Source of the DNA: Pseudomonas anatoliensis
GTDB lineage: Bacteria > Pseudomonadota > Gammaproteobacteria > Pseudomonadales > Pseudomonadaceae
Assembly: GCF_017976235.1 (NCBI RefSeq)
Contig: NZ_JACVHC010000007.1
Coordinates: 186,001-250,000, forward strand
Length of the DNA: 64,000 bases
Reading direction: 5' to 3'
A model generated the notes under the pieces. It searched no databases. It was not told the DNA's origin and saw only the letters and a program-made list of their open reading frames with translations. A program made the translations under genes and the position numbers. Positions 55,113 to 63,415 of the stretch are shown piece after piece. Position 1 is the stretch's first letter; the number at the start of each line of letters is the position of its first letter.

Positions 55113-55140
55113 TTTTAGTCAAGAATAGAGGAAGTAACTC

Positions 55141-55497
55141 ATGGCTCGTGTAAAGCGTGGCGTCATGGCGCGTAAGCGCCACAAGAAAATTCTGAAACTT
55201 GCTAAAGGCTACTACGGTGCACGTTCGCGCGTATTCCGTGTTGCCAAGCAAGCGGTTATCAAGGCTGGCCAATACGCCTACCGTGACCGTCGTCAGAAAA
55301 AACGTCAGTTCCGCGCTCTGTGGATCGCTCGTATCAATGCTGGTGCTCGTGTTAACGGTCTGTCCTACAGCCGTTTCATCGCTGGCCTGAAAAAAGCGTC
55401 CATCGAGATCGACCGTAAGGTTCTGGCTGATCTGGCAGTGAACGAAAAAGCGGTGTTTGCTGCGATTGTCGAGAAAGCTAAAGCCACCTTGGCTTAA
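55141..55497 (+). CDS. rplT: 50S ribosomal protein L20
   Basis: This encodes 118 residues. MARVKRGVMARKRHKKILKL forms the long basic tail, and YRDRRQKKRQFRALWIARI is the globular start. It is essential early in 50S assembly. A hairpin before pheS follows. Confidence 0.98.
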   Translation: MARVKRGVMARKRHKKILKLAKGYYGARSRVFRVAKQAVIKAGQYAYRDRRQKKRQFRALWIARINAGARVNGLSYSRFIAGLKKASIEIDRKVLADLAVNEKAVFAAIVEKAKATLA

Positions 55498-55553
55498 GTA
55501 CCCCCGACAATCACCCGGCCTCACTTCCGTGGGGCCAGGTGGTAAACGTCTTA

Positions 55554-55589
55554 AATAGGGGAAGAGCCTTCAAGCTCTTCCCCTATTTT
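55554..55589 (+). terminator. Terminator/attenuator between rplT and pheS
   Basis: A stem of about 14 bp (AATAGGGGAAGAGC / GCTCTTCCCCTATT) with a 6-nt loop ends in TTTTG. No Phe-rich leader peptide is seen upstream, so it is more likely a partial terminator than classical attenuation. Confidence 0.8.
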
Positions 55590-55606
55590 GTATCTGGAGT
55601 CTGTAC

Positions 55607-56623
55607 ATGGAAAACCTGGATGCGCTGGTCTCTCAAGCACTAGAGGCTGTGCAAAGCGCTGAAGATATCAATGCCCTGGAGCAAATCCGGGTTCAATACC
55701 TTGGCAAAAAGGGTGAATTGACTCAGGTGATGAAGACCCTGGGGAATTTGCCAGCAGAAGAGCGTCCGCAAGTCGGCGCCCTGATCAACGTTGCCAAGGA
55801 ACGTGTTACAGGCGTTCTCAATGCGCGCATGGCCCTGTTTGAAGAAGCCGAACTGGCTGCCAAACTGTCTGCCGAATCCATTGACGTAACGCTGCCGGGC
55901 CGTGGCCAGACCTCTGGTGGTCTGCATCCGGTTACGCGGACTCTGGAGCGTGTTGAACAGTTCTTCACTCGCATCGGCTACGGCATTGCCGAAGGCCCTG
56001 AGGTCGAAGACGACTACCACAACTTTGAAGCGCTCAACATCCCAGGCCATCACCCGGCCCGGTCGATGCATGACACCTTCTATTTCAACGCCAACATGTT
56101 GCTGCGCACCCATACCTCGCCGGTACAGGTCCGCACCATGGAATCGAAACAGCCGCCGATCCGCATTGTCTGCCCAGGCCGTGTGTACCGCAGCGACTCC
56201 GATATCACCCACTCGCCGATGTTCCACCAGGTCGAAGGCCTGCTGGTCGATCGCGACATCAATTTTGCCGATCTCAAAGGCACCATCGAAGAATTCCTGC
56301 GGGTGTTCTTCGAGAAAGAGCTGGCCGTACGCTTTCGTCCTTCGTACTTCCCGTTCACCGAGCCATCCGCTGAAGTCGACATGGAATGCGTGATGTGCAG
56401 CGGTAAAGGCTGCCGTGTCTGCAAGCAGACTGGCTGGCTGGAAGTGATGGGTTGCGGCATGGTTCATCCGAACGTGTTGCGTATGTCCGGCATCGACCCG
56501 GAAGAGTTCTCCGGCTTTGCCTTCGGCATGGGCGTCGAGCGTCTGGCCATGCTCCGTTACGGCGTGAACGACTTGCGTCTGTTCTTCGACAACGACTTGC
56601 GGTTCCTCGCGCAATTTCGCTAG
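55607..56623 (+). CDS. pheS: Phenylalanyl-tRNA synthetase alpha subunit
   Basis: This encodes 338 residues. An N-terminal coiled coil (MENLDALVSQALEAVQSA) is followed by the class II core. GHHPARSMHDTFYF carries motif 1/2 elements, and FGMGVERLAMLRYGVNDLR is motif 3. It forms the alpha2beta2 enzyme with PheT, 26 nt downstream. Confidence 0.98.
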   Translation: MENLDALVSQALEAVQSAEDINALEQIRVQYLGKKGELTQVMKTLGNLPAEERPQVGALINVAKERVTGVLNARMALFEEAELAAKLSAESIDVTLPGRGQTSGGLHPVTRTLERVEQFFTRIGYGIAEGPEVEDDYHNFEALNIPGHHPARSMHDTFYFNANMLLRTHTSPVQVRTMESKQPPIRIVCPGRVYRSDSDITHSPMFHQVEGLLVDRDINFADLKGTIEEFLRVFFEKELAVRFRPSYFPFTEPSAEVDMECVMCSGKGCRVCKQTGWLEVMGCGMVHPNVLRMSGIDPEEFSGFAFGMGVERLAMLRYGVNDLRLFFDNDLRFLAQFR

Positions 56624-56649
56624 TCGTAACGAATTCTTAGGAGAGCAGG

Positions 56650-59028
56650 ATGAAATTCAGTGAACAATGGCTGCGTGGCTGGGTTAGCCCGCAGGTAGAT
56701 CGCGACGAGCTGGTTGCTCGTCTGTCGATGGCCGGTCTTGAGGTCGATAGCGTTACGCCGGCCGCCGGCGTATTCAGTGGCGTGGTCGTGGGCGAGGTGC
56801 TGAGCACCGAGCAACACCCTGATGCCGACAAATTGCGCGTTTGCCAGGTCAGCAATGGCGCGGAAACCTTTCAAGTTGTTTGCGGTGCGCCAAACGTGCG
56901 TCCGGGCTTGAAGATTCCGTTCGCCATGATTGGTGCCGAGCTGCCGGGCGACTTCAAGATCAAGAAGGCCAAGCTGCGCGGCGTCGAGTCCAACGGCATG
57001 CTGTGCTCGCAAGCCGAATTGCAAGTCGGTGAAGGCAACGACGGCTTGATGGAACTGCCGGCCGATGCCCCGGTGGGTGAAGATTTTCGTGTGTATCTGG
57101 AGCTGGAAGACGCCAGCATCGAGGTCGATCTGACCCCGAACCGTGGCGACTGCCTGTCCCTGGCCGGTCTGGCCCGTGAAGTCGGCGCGCTGTATGCCGC
57201 TCCGGTCACCCGTCCAGTGGTGCTTGCCGTTCCTGCCGTGCACGATGAAGTTCGCTCGGTAGAAGTGCTGGCGCCGGCCGCATGCCCGCGTTATCTGGGG
57301 CGTGTGATTCGTAACGTCGATCTGTCCAAGCCAACGCCGCTGTGGATGGTTGAGCGTCTGCGTCGCGCCGACGTGCGCAGCATCGACGCCGCCGTCGACA
57401 TCACCAACTACGTGATGCTTGAGCTGGGCCAGCCGCTGCACGCATTCGATCTCGCCGAAATCAATGGCGGCATCCGCGTGCGGATGGCCGAAGAGGGCGA
57501 GAAGCTAGTGTTGCTCGACGGTCAGGAAGTCAGCCTGCGTAGCGATACGCTGGTCATCGCCGACCACACGCGTGCCCTGGCAATTGCCGGTGTGATGGGT
57601 GGCGAGCACAGCGGTGTCTCTTCGACCACTCGCGATGTATTCCTTGAGTCCGCGTTCTTCGATCAGATCGCTGTCGCTGGCAAGGCTCGTTCATACGGCC
57701 TGCACACCGACGCGTCGCATCGCTACGAGCGTGGCGTCGACTGGCAACTGGCCCGTGAAGCCATGGAGCGTGCCACTGGCCTGCTGCTGGAAATCACTGG
57801 CGGTGAAGCCGGCCCGATCATCGAGACCGTTAGCGAGCAACATCTGCCGTCGATCGCGCCGATCACCCTGCGTGCGCAGCGCATCACCCAGATGCTTGGC
57901 ATGGAAATGGATTCGGCACAGGTCGAGCGTCTGCTCAGCGCCTTGGGTCTGAACATTTCTGCTGATGGAGCAGGGCAGTGGCGCGTAGAAGTGCCAAGCC
58001 ATCGCTTCGACATCAGCCTGGAAGTTGATCTGATCGAAGAGCTGGCCCGTCTGTACGGTTACAACCGCTTGCCGGTTCGTTACCCGCAGGCGCGTCTGGC
58101 GCCACAAGCCAAGGCTGAAGCGCGCAGTGATCTGCCAGAACTGCGTCGCCTGCTGGTCGCTCGCGGTTATCAGGAAGCGATCACTTACAGCTTCATCGAT
58201 CCACGGCAGTTCGAATTGTTCAACCCGGGCGTCGAGCCGCTGTTGCTGGCCAATCCGATCTCCAACGACATGGCTGCCATGCGTTCGTCGTTGTGGCCAG
58301 GTCTGGTCAAGGCGCTGCAGCACAACCTGAACCGCCAGCAAGATCGCGTGCGTCTGTTCGAAAGCGGCCTGCGCTTCGTTGGTCAGCTCGAAGGCCTGAA
58401 GCAAGAGCCGATGCTGTCCGGTGTTGTCTGCGGTAGCCGTCTGCCGGAAGGCTGGGCGCAAGGTCGCGACACCATCGACTTCTTCGACGTCAAGGCTGAC
58501 GTGGAAGCAGTGCTGGGCTTCGCCGGTGCGCTGGATTCGTTCACTTTCGCTCCGGGCAAACACCCGGCGCTGCACCCGGGTCAAACCGCGCGCATTGAAC
58601 GTGAAGGGCGTGAAGTCGGTTTCATCGGCGCTATCCACCCGGAATTGTCGAAAGCCTTGGGTCTGGACCGTCCGGTCTTCGTTTTCGAGCTGGTTCTGGC
58701 GGAAGTGGCGCTCGGTAAAATGCCGAAATTCCACGAGTTGTCGCGCTTTCCTGAAGTGCGTCGTGACCTTGCACTGATCGCGCACAAAGACGTCGCAGCC
58801 TCGGCTGTACTGGACGTAATCCGTGAAAATGCAGGCGAATGGCTCACAGATCTCAGGCTGTTTGACGTATATCAGGGTAAAGGTATTGATCCTGATAGAA
58901 AAAGCCTTGCAGTTGGCTTGACCTGGCAGCATCCATCGCGCACTCTTAATGACGATGAGGTGAATTCGACGACGCAAAATATCCTCACCTCGCTCGAACA
59001 AAGGTTGAACGCCACGTTAAGGAAGTGA
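56650..59028 (+). CDS. pheT: Phenylalanyl-tRNA synthetase beta subunit
   Basis: This encodes 792 residues with the complete domain order: N-terminal tRNA-binding EMAP-like domain (about 40-150), B3/B4 editing domain (about 215-370), B5, the inactive class II core and the C-terminal anticodon-binding ferredoxin fold (ending NILTSLEQRLNATLRK). ihfA begins 3 nt after its stop, as in enterics. Confidence 0.98.
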   Translation: MKFSEQWLRGWVSPQVDRDELVARLSMAGLEVDSVTPAAGVFSGVVVGEVLSTEQHPDADKLRVCQVSNGAETFQVVCGAPNVRPGLKIPFAMIGAELPGDFKIKKAKLRGVESNGMLCSQAELQVGEGNDGLMELPADAPVGEDFRVYLELEDASIEVDLTPNRGDCLSLAGLAREVGALYAAPVTRPVVLAVPAVHDEVRSVEVLAPAACPRYLGRVIRNVDLSKPTPLWMVERLRRADVRSIDAAVDITNYVMLELGQPLHAFDLAEINGGIRVRMAEEGEKLVLLDGQEVSLRSDTLVIADHTRALAIAGVMGGEHSGVSSTTRDVFLESAFFDQIAVAGKARSYGLHTDASHRYERGVDWQLAREAMERATGLLLEITGGEAGPIIETVSEQHLPSIAPITLRAQRITQMLGMEMDSAQVERLLSALGLNISADGAGQWRVEVPSHRFDISLEVDLIEELARLYGYNRLPVRYPQARLAPQAKAEARSDLPELRRLLVARGYQEAITYSFIDPRQFELFNPGVEPLLLANPISNDMAAMRSSLWPGLVKALQHNLNRQQDRVRLFESGLRFVGQLEGLKQEPMLSGVVCGSRLPEGWAQGRDTIDFFDVKADVEAVLGFAGALDSFTFAPGKHPALHPGQTARIEREGREVGFIGAIHPELSKALGLDRPVFVFELVLAEVALGKMPKFHELSRFPEVRRDLALIAHKDVAASAVLDVIRENAGEWLTDLRLFDVYQGKGIDPDRKSLAVGLTWQHPSRTLNDDEVNSTTQNILTSLEQRLNATLRK

Positions 59029-59031
59029 CGT

Positions 59032-59334
59032 ATGGGGGCTTTGACGAAAGCTGAGATGGCGGAACGTCTGTATGAAGAGCTGGGCCTGAACAAGCGGGAA
59101 GCCAAGGAATTGGTGGAACTGTTTTTCGAAGAAATCAGGCACGCTCTTGAAGACAACGAGCAGGTCAAATTGTCCGGTTTCGGCAATTTCGACCTTCGGG
59201 ACAAGCGCCAGCGGCCTGGCCGCAACCCGAAAACGGGGGAAGAAATCCCGATCACGGCTCGCCGTGTGGTCACCTTTCGTCCAGGGCAGAAGTTGAAGGC
59301 CCGAGTTGAGGCTTATGCTGGAACCAAGTCATAA
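59032..59334 (+). CDS. ihfA: Integration host factor alpha subunit
   Basis: This encodes 100 residues. The HU/IHF arm RPGRNPKTGEEIPITARRVV with the intercalating Pro and the dimer core ELVELFFEEIRHAL are present. It bends DNA in recombination and sigma-54 promoters, and may assist integration of the element next door. The following gene starts within its last 20 nt. Confidence 0.97.
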   Translation: MGALTKAEMAERLYEELGLNKREAKELVELFFEEIRHALEDNEQVKLSGFGNFDLRDKRQRPGRNPKTGEEIPITARRVVTFRPGQKLKARVEAYAGTKS

Positions 59335-59671
59335 CGACGAACTACCCGTCATCCCGGGCAAACGCTACTTCACCATCGGTGAAGTCAGCGAGCTGTGTGC
59401 CGTAAAGCCACACGTGCTGCGCTACTGGGAGCAGGAGTTTCCTCAGCTCAACCCCGTCAAACGCCGCGGAAACCGCCGGTATTATCAGCGCCAGGACGTG
59501 CTGATGATCCGGCAGATCCGCGCGCTCCTTTACGATCAGGGGTTCACCATCGGCGGCGCACGCTTGCGTCTGTCCGGCGATGAAGCCAAAGACGACACCA
59601 CCCAATACAAGCAAATGATCCGCCAGATGATCGCCGAACTCGAAGATGTGCTGGTGGTACTCAAGAAATAA
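59315..59671 (+). CDS. MerR-family regulator
   Basis: This encodes 118 residues from the ATG at 59315 (MLEPSHNDELPVI), overlapping ihfA by 20 nt. The winged HTH is YFTIGEVSELCAVKPHVLRY. A short C-terminal helix (YKQMIRQMIAELEDVLVV) lacks Cys/His metal ligands. The gene follows ihfA in many pseudomonads. The regulated targets are unknown. Confidence 0.92.
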   Translation: MLEPSHNDELPVIPGKRYFTIGEVSELCAVKPHVLRYWEQEFPQLNPVKRRGNRRYYQRQDVLMIRQIRALLYDQGFTIGGARLRLSGDEAKDDTTQYKQMIRQMIAELEDVLVVLKK

Positions 59672-59725
59672 AAAGCTGCGTTTGAATACTTCCAGTTTTC
59701 AAAAGCTTGCGATATATTCTTGAGC

Positions 59726-59760
59726 GTTCTTCGAGGTGAAGAACGAGATGCAAAACCAGT
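59726..59760 (+). promoter_or_regulatory. Leader hairpin before tRNA-Pro
   Basis: CGTTCTTC (59725-59732) pairs perfectly with GAAGAACG (59738-59745). TATATT at 59713-59718 is a likely -10, with no good -35. The hairpin would sit in the precursor 5' leader. Confidence 0.4.
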
Positions 59761-59837
59761 CGGGGCGTAGCGCAGTCCGGTAGCGCACTAGCATGGGGTG
59801 CTAGGGGTCGAGTGTTCGAATCACTCCGTCCCGACCA
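59761..59837 (+). tRNA. tRNA-Pro (anticodon GGG)
   Basis: The gene is 77 nt with encoded CCA. The acceptor is CGGGGCG/CGTCCCG with one G-T pair, and the anticodon loop ATGGGGT gives GGG. The integrase of the adjoining element starts its gene cluster 70 nt past its 3' end, so this tRNA is the probable attachment site. Confidence 0.97.
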
Positions 59838-59853
59838 TATTTTTCAATGACTT

Positions 59854-59882
59854 AGCCCAACTTTAGCCAGTTGGGCTTTTTC
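59854..59882 (+). terminator. Terminator after tRNA-Pro
   Basis: A 9-bp stem (AGCCCAACT / AGTTGGGCT) with a 6-nt loop ends in TTTTT. It may belong to the host tRNA or be supplied by the element. Confidence 0.88.
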
Positions 59883-59906
59883 ATTGGTGGGGAGTTTTTC
59901 GGGACT

Positions 59907-61085
59907 TCACCCAATTTTCCTTTTTAAGATCGTCAGCACCGGCCCGCGTGAGTCTGTTGCTGACACCATATTTGCAGCCTCAATCAGATGCCCGAGCTCG
60001 GCGCCCGAGTAGTGACTGGTGATGCTGCCGTTCTTGTGTCCCAGCAAAGCCTTTCGGTCTTCCTGAGTGACACCTGCCGCCCGAAGGCGACGGCCAAACG
60101 TGTGCTTCAAATCGTGCACCCTGATGGATGCATACCCTGGGTGAGCGGGGCGAAGGTTTTCCTCCTGCCAGAGTTTTGCGGCTCTCACCCGCGCCTTTTT
60201 CCAAGCCGAGTCGTTCATTCGATGTAGAGCAGTGCCGTTGTAAGGGAAAACCCATTCCTTGCTCAGGCCGCGCTGCTTTTCGATGACTGACTTGGCTACG
60301 GAGTTGAGCACCACCAGTCGCTCGTCTCCGTTCTTCACCCCCGATCGCTCGTTGCGGCCGCCGAAGTCGGACGGTATCAGGAACACGCTGGCGCCAAGCT
60401 CTGGCACCGAGATCTCCCAATCCCACCTCAACTTGCAGACCTCTTGCTCGCGACAACCCGTGTTCACCTTGAACAGGGCCATCGTTTGCAGGTGAGCCGG
60501 CAACTCTCCGAAAAGAATCGACTGTTCTTCCCAAGTCATTGGGTAGGGCTCGCGAACCTTCTTCTTCAAATCCAGCTTGGCCAGCATCGGAACTGAATCA
60601 AGCCAAGGCCTGCGCTCCTCGTCCCGCCACTTTCTTGCGCAAAGCGATAGAACCCGAATCACCCGCTCGATTGAGATATTGATCGTGCGAGGCGCTACCG
60701 GCTTCAACTGCTTCCCGCACGGCAACACCATTCCTTTCAAACGATCTTTCACGAACGGCTCAAGTGCTTGGTCATCGATGTGAGTCAATGGCAGATCCTT
60801 GAGATAAGGATTCAAATACTTCAGGTGGTGCGCCGTCAGCTTGATTGACGGCTGATCCTTGCTCTCGATCAAAAACCTAGTTGCTGCTTCTTCCCAAGTT
60901 CTGGTTCGGCGTACGCCGTATACCTTTTGCTGCCGAAGCTGCTCAAGGCGATGAATCAGGTACTGCTCTGCTTCTTGCCTGTCACCAGTTCCAGTGCTTT
61001 CTCGAAGTCGCTCACCTCGGAAAACCTTGTCGATTTGCCAGACCCCACCTTTCTGGTAGAGACCGGAGATCGCTTTTCTCGCCAT
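59907..61085 (-). CDS. Tyrosine-family site-specific integrase
   Basis: This encodes 392 residues. An N-terminal arm-binding domain (MARKAISGLYQKGGVWQIDK), a SAM-like core domain and a catalytic domain are present. Catalytic residues include Arg I near 212 (NTGCREQEVCKLRW) and the HDLKHTFGRRL box near 322, where Lys replaces the usual second Arg. LLGHKNGSITSHYS carries the His and the nucleophilic Tyr near 358. The gene points toward tRNA-Pro, as for many tRNA-targeting integrases. Its 5' end overlaps the excisionase-like gene by about 130 nt. Confidence 0.95.
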   Translation of the reverse strand: MARKAISGLYQKGGVWQIDKVFRGERLRESTGTGDRQEAEQYLIHRLEQLRQQKVYGVRRTRTWEEAATRFLIESKDQPSIKLTAHHLKYLNPYLKDLPLTHIDDQALEPFVKDRLKGMVLPCGKQLKPVAPRTINISIERVIRVLSLCARKWRDEERRPWLDSVPMLAKLDLKKKVREPYPMTWEEQSILFGELPAHLQTMALFKVNTGCREQEVCKLRWDWEISVPELGASVFLIPSDFGGRNERSGVKNGDERLVVLNSVAKSVIEKQRGLSKEWVFPYNGTALHRMNDSAWKKARVRAAKLWQEENLRPAHPGYASIRVHDLKHTFGRRLRAAGVTQEDRKALLGHKNGSITSHYSGAELGHLIEAANMVSATDSRGPVLTILKRKIG

Positions 61086-61369
61086 GGTTTGCCTCCTTTG
61101 GCTTCACCCTGGCGCTCGCTGCGGGGGTGATTGTTGTCCTGATTCGCCGCCTTTTCAACCGACTTGCGCTCGACATAGGCGTCCGCCCATTCATCAAGCT
61201 CGATCCGGTCGAAGGCCACACCTTGTTTACCGATCGGGAATTCCCGAACGCTTGGGCGAACTGTTTTGTTGAATTCGTCCCGGCACATGCCGAGGTAACC
61301 AGGAGCATCGCCAAACCTGATGAAGCGCGGTTGAATGCTGCTGGCCTTTGCCGCTGTGGCGTTTGCCAT
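60956..61369 (-). CDS. Putative excisionase / HTH protein
   Basis: This encodes 137 residues from the ATG at 61369 (an ATG four codons earlier is possible). Residues of about 20-65 (FGDAPGYLGMCRDEFNKTV, then FDRIELDEWADAY) look like a MerR/Xis-type winged helix in which the substrate-like loop carries the recognition residues. The C-terminal half is charged and low-complexity. It overlaps the integrase start by about 130 nt in another frame, suggesting coupled expression. The excisionase role is inferred from position and fold. Confidence 0.65.
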   Translation of the reverse strand: MANATAAKASSIQPRFIRFGDAPGYLGMCRDEFNKTVRPSVREFPIGKQGVAFDRIELDEWADAYVERKSVEKAANQDNNHPRSERQGEAKGGKPWREKRSPVSTRKVGSGKSTRFSEVSDFEKALELVTGKKQSST

Positions 61370-61470
61370 GTGATGCTCCATGCCGCGCGTGGCGGCAGAA
61401 GGTGGTTGATATTGGTTGGTTGCGCATGGGCTACAGTTGATTCGAAAGGAAACTGATCTGGAGTAAATGG

Positions 61471-61680
61471 ATGTTCAACAAGTATCCCGAGCAGAAGCAA
61501 AGCCGCGTGTCGCTAGGTCTGCTTGGTGCCGCACTCTTGACGCTGGGAATATTTCTCATCGTCATTGATGCAGTTGGTGGCCTTATTTTCGCCGTCGGCG
61601 GAGGCGGGCTTGTCATGCTGACCTGCCTAGCGAGCGAGCGAACATTCGAGAGAGCGTTGCGAGTGCTGAACTGGTTTTGA
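61471..61680 (+). CDS. Small two-helix membrane protein
   Basis: This encodes 69 residues with TGGAG upstream. Two adjacent hydrophobic helices span about 14-32 and 35-54 (ALLTLGIFLIVIDAVGGLI, FAVGGGGLVMLTCLA). It is transcribed opposite to the neighbouring element genes. The function is unknown; a moron or superinfection factor is conceivable but unsupported. Confidence 0.6.
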   Translation: MFNKYPEQKQSRVSLGLLGAALLTLGIFLIVIDAVGGLIFAVGGGGLVMLTCLASERTFERALRVLNWF

Positions 61681-61735
61681 GTTGTCCCCCGCAACTTGGC
61701 CGTACACCGGCAGGCTGTTGAGTTGGGGGGAGGGG

Positions 61736-62053
61736 TTACTGCTGGATGAGTTCAGCGGGGATTTTCACGGTCGCCCCGCGCTTGGCGAAAACCACGGCGC
61801 GAAACACTGCGATGGTTCGGGTTTCGCCTGGCTGGCGGTTGAACGGATCGTTGATGACGTCGGCCAGCCAAGGCTTGTGGTGGCCAACATCGACCCAGAC
61901 GCCGTACTTCGTGATCAGTTGCTCGGCGTCGGGCTGGGCGAACCGTTGAAGCTGGCCAGCAACTGGCTGCTGCTCACCCTCAATCGCGTTGATTGCCCAG
62001 TCCAGCGCCGGGCCGTTCAGTTCCTCGGTGCGGACGCTGACCATGCGGTTCAT
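61736..62053 (-). CDS. Phage NinX/DUF2591 family protein
   Basis: This encodes 105 residues from the ATG at 62053, with AGAGG 8 nt upstream. VSVRTEELNGPALDWAINAI and WVDVGHHKPWLADVINDPF match NinX-type proteins of lambdoid phages. Its function is unknown. The start overlaps the stop of the upstream Cys-rich gene by 4 nt (ATGA). Confidence 0.85.
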   Translation of the reverse strand: MNRMVSVRTEELNGPALDWAINAIEGEQQPVAGQLQRFAQPDAEQLITKYGVWVDVGHHKPWLADVINDPFNRQPGETRTIAVFRAVVFAKRGATVKIPAELIQQ

Positions 62054-62202
62054 CGCTCGCGCCTCTGGAAGCCAGTGCAGCGCACGATCACCGTCTGCCC
62101 GTCGCTCGAAAGCGGCGGCATTGTGCTGAAGGGAAGGTGGCTGCAATTGCGGTGGGCGTGGGCGCAAGTGGCGCACATGCCTCCTTTGGGTTGGTGGGTC
62201 AT
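62050..62202 (-). CDS. Small Cys/His-rich phage protein
   Basis: This encodes 50 residues from the ATG at 62202. MTHQPKGGMCATCAHAHRNC has closely spaced Cys and His with a C-x2-C-x6-C pattern, and a further Cys occurs near the C-terminus, suggesting a small metal-binding fold. It is coupled to the NinX-like gene by ATGA and overlaps the frameshifted gene upstream by 4 nt. Confidence 0.65.
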   Translation of the reverse strand: MTHQPKGGMCATCAHAHRNCSHLPFSTMPPLSSDGQTVIVRCTGFQRRER

Positions 62203-62587
62203 GGCTTCTTCCACTTGAAGGGTAAGTCCGTAGGCGGGAAGAACAGGTGGCGCATGTTCGCGACGTTGACTATGTCGCGATCTGCCGGGAACACCTCCAC
62301 CGCATCCCGGTCGCCGCGCCCGCACTCTCGCTTGAGGCGCATCAGTTCATCCCACGTCACCGGTCGACCCAGCTGTCTCCGTTGTGTGTTGACCGGCAGA
62401 TGCTCATGCGCTGGTAACCGGCAGGCTCGGTATAGATCTGGACGAGGAAGTTGCGCGATCGCCAAACCTCAACGAGGTCGGGAGGCTTGAAGCCGGGCCA
62501 CTGTTCCGGCGGGACTTGCTGAAGGTAGGTCGGAAGCTTGGCGTTTTCCTTTTCCAGCGTGCGGCGTTGTTGCCTGGACGGGTTCAT
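62199..62587 (-). pseudogene. DUF7694-like phage gene interrupted by a frameshift
   Basis: Two overlapping frames together make one coherent protein. The first (62587-62357) ends YQRMSICRSTHNGDSWVDR then stop. The second, in the -1 frame, continues VTWDELMRLKRECGRGDRDA to VNVANMRHLFFP at 62199. A single -1 shift at about 62360 joins them exactly as expected for this phage family. No X-XXY-YYZ slippery site is seen, so a 1-nt indel or sequencing error is likelier than programmed shifting. GGGG precedes the ATG at 62587 by 8 nt. Confidence 0.75.
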
Positions 62588-62640
62588 CGCCACGGCCCCT
62601 TGTAGATGAGGTAGGCCATGTAGAGCGGGGCGAAGATCAT
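62584..62640 (-). CDS. 18-residue translationally coupled ORF
   Basis: The peptide is MIFAPLYMAYLIYKGPWR. Its ATG overlaps the stop of the upstream 108-residue gene (ATGA), and its own TGA overlaps the ATG of the frameshifted gene. The seamless 4-nt overlap on both sides argues that it is translated. It is hydrophobic and aromatic and could be a membrane micropeptide or just a ribosome bridge. Confidence 0.55.
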   Translation of the reverse strand: MIFAPLYMAYLIYKGPWR

Positions 62641-62963
62641 GGCGTCACCTCGCGGCGTGCCCACCAGCAGACCGGGCCATCGTCGGTGTTGTGAATAGCC
62701 AGGCAGAACCAGCCTTCGCCTTCAGGGCGGTCAGGCTCCCAGTAACTGAAATCAGGGGCGTCGGCTTCGAAGTAGCGATCAGCAACGGCTTCGTCAGCGT
62801 ATTCAAGGCAGACCTGTGTAACGGTCAGCCCCTGTTCCGCAACCCAGGCTTTGCACTTGTCGCCGTCACCCTCGTCGAAGTCGGGCATATCCGGATGCTG
62901 GAATGAGCCCATTTCGTCCCGCACGACTGGGGCTGACTGGATCAATTTGATTTCTTCAGGCAT
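62637..62963 (-). CDS. Hypothetical acidic phage protein
   Basis: This encodes 108 residues from the ATG at 62963. It is acidic and rich in Trp and Asp (DAPDFSYWEPDRPEGEGWF, DGPVCWWARREVTP). It heads a four-gene leftward string joined by ATGA overlaps. No family is recognised. Confidence 0.7.
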   Translation of the reverse strand: MPEEIKLIQSAPVVRDEMGSFQHPDMPDFDEGDGDKCKAWVAEQGLTVTQVCLEYADEAVADRYFEADAPDFSYWEPDRPEGEGWFCLAIHNTDDGPVCWWARREVTP

Positions 62964-62981
62964 GACTTCGTCCTTGCCGCT

Positions 62982-62998
62982 ATAGCGGCTGACTTTGA
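62982..62998. repeat. Direct repeat copy 1, upstream of DEDFRF-type gene
   Basis: ATAGCGGCTGACTTTGA is identical to 63788-63804. Each copy precedes a related gene by about 125-145 nt. Confidence 0.75.
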
Positions 62999-63106
62999 AG
63001 GGGGAGGGGGGTGTTCGTATCTAACAGCAGACTGGGGTGCCATACTGCTTTCATAGGAATATCGACTCGTATTTCCGAGTCAGTCCTGCTGGGCGTGCGT
63101 GTTCAA

Positions 63107-63313
63107 ATGCTTACGGATGAAGATTTTCGATTCAAGGCTCACCACTACTTGCTCGACCTTGAAGCAACCAACAACCATCTTATGCTGCTTGTCGTCGCCG
63201 GTGAGGTGACGGGCAAGATTTGGAATGACGCACTTACAAGGCAGAAGTGCTCCTACGCGGCCTGGCTCGAAGCTGTCGATGCCAACGAAGTGTCTGACGT
63301 CCCCCTAAGCTAA
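63107..63313 (+). CDS. Small protein of the DEDFRF paralogue pair, copy 1
   Basis: This encodes 68 residues from the ATG at 63107 (MLTDEDFRFKAHHYLLDLEA). The frame is open back to a GTG at 63011, but the paralogue starting at 63931 (MPSIDDFRFESHQLLLELDA) aligns exactly from this Met, which supports the shorter start despite a weak ribosome site. It is soluble and helical with a central hydrophobic stretch. No family is recognised. Confidence 0.6.
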   Translation: MLTDEDFRFKAHHYLLDLEATNNHLMLLVVAGEVTGKIWNDALTRQKCSYAAWLEAVDANEVSDVPLS

Positions 63314-63415
63314 TTCGCTATGCGCTGCTCTATGTCACTGTTTTCGTCGATATTGAGCGATAAAGTGTCGCTTATCATCTGATGCATAATTGCGCATCCA
63401 AATAGAGGGTAGGCG

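Noticed and set aside
55498..55606. Possible Phe leader-peptide attenuator before pheS
   Set aside because: A strong hairpin exists, but no short ORF with Phe codons precedes it.
61682..62218. 178-codon open frame on the + strand in the element
   Set aside because: It is antisense to the NinX-like gene, which has family motifs, a ribosome site and ATGA coupling.
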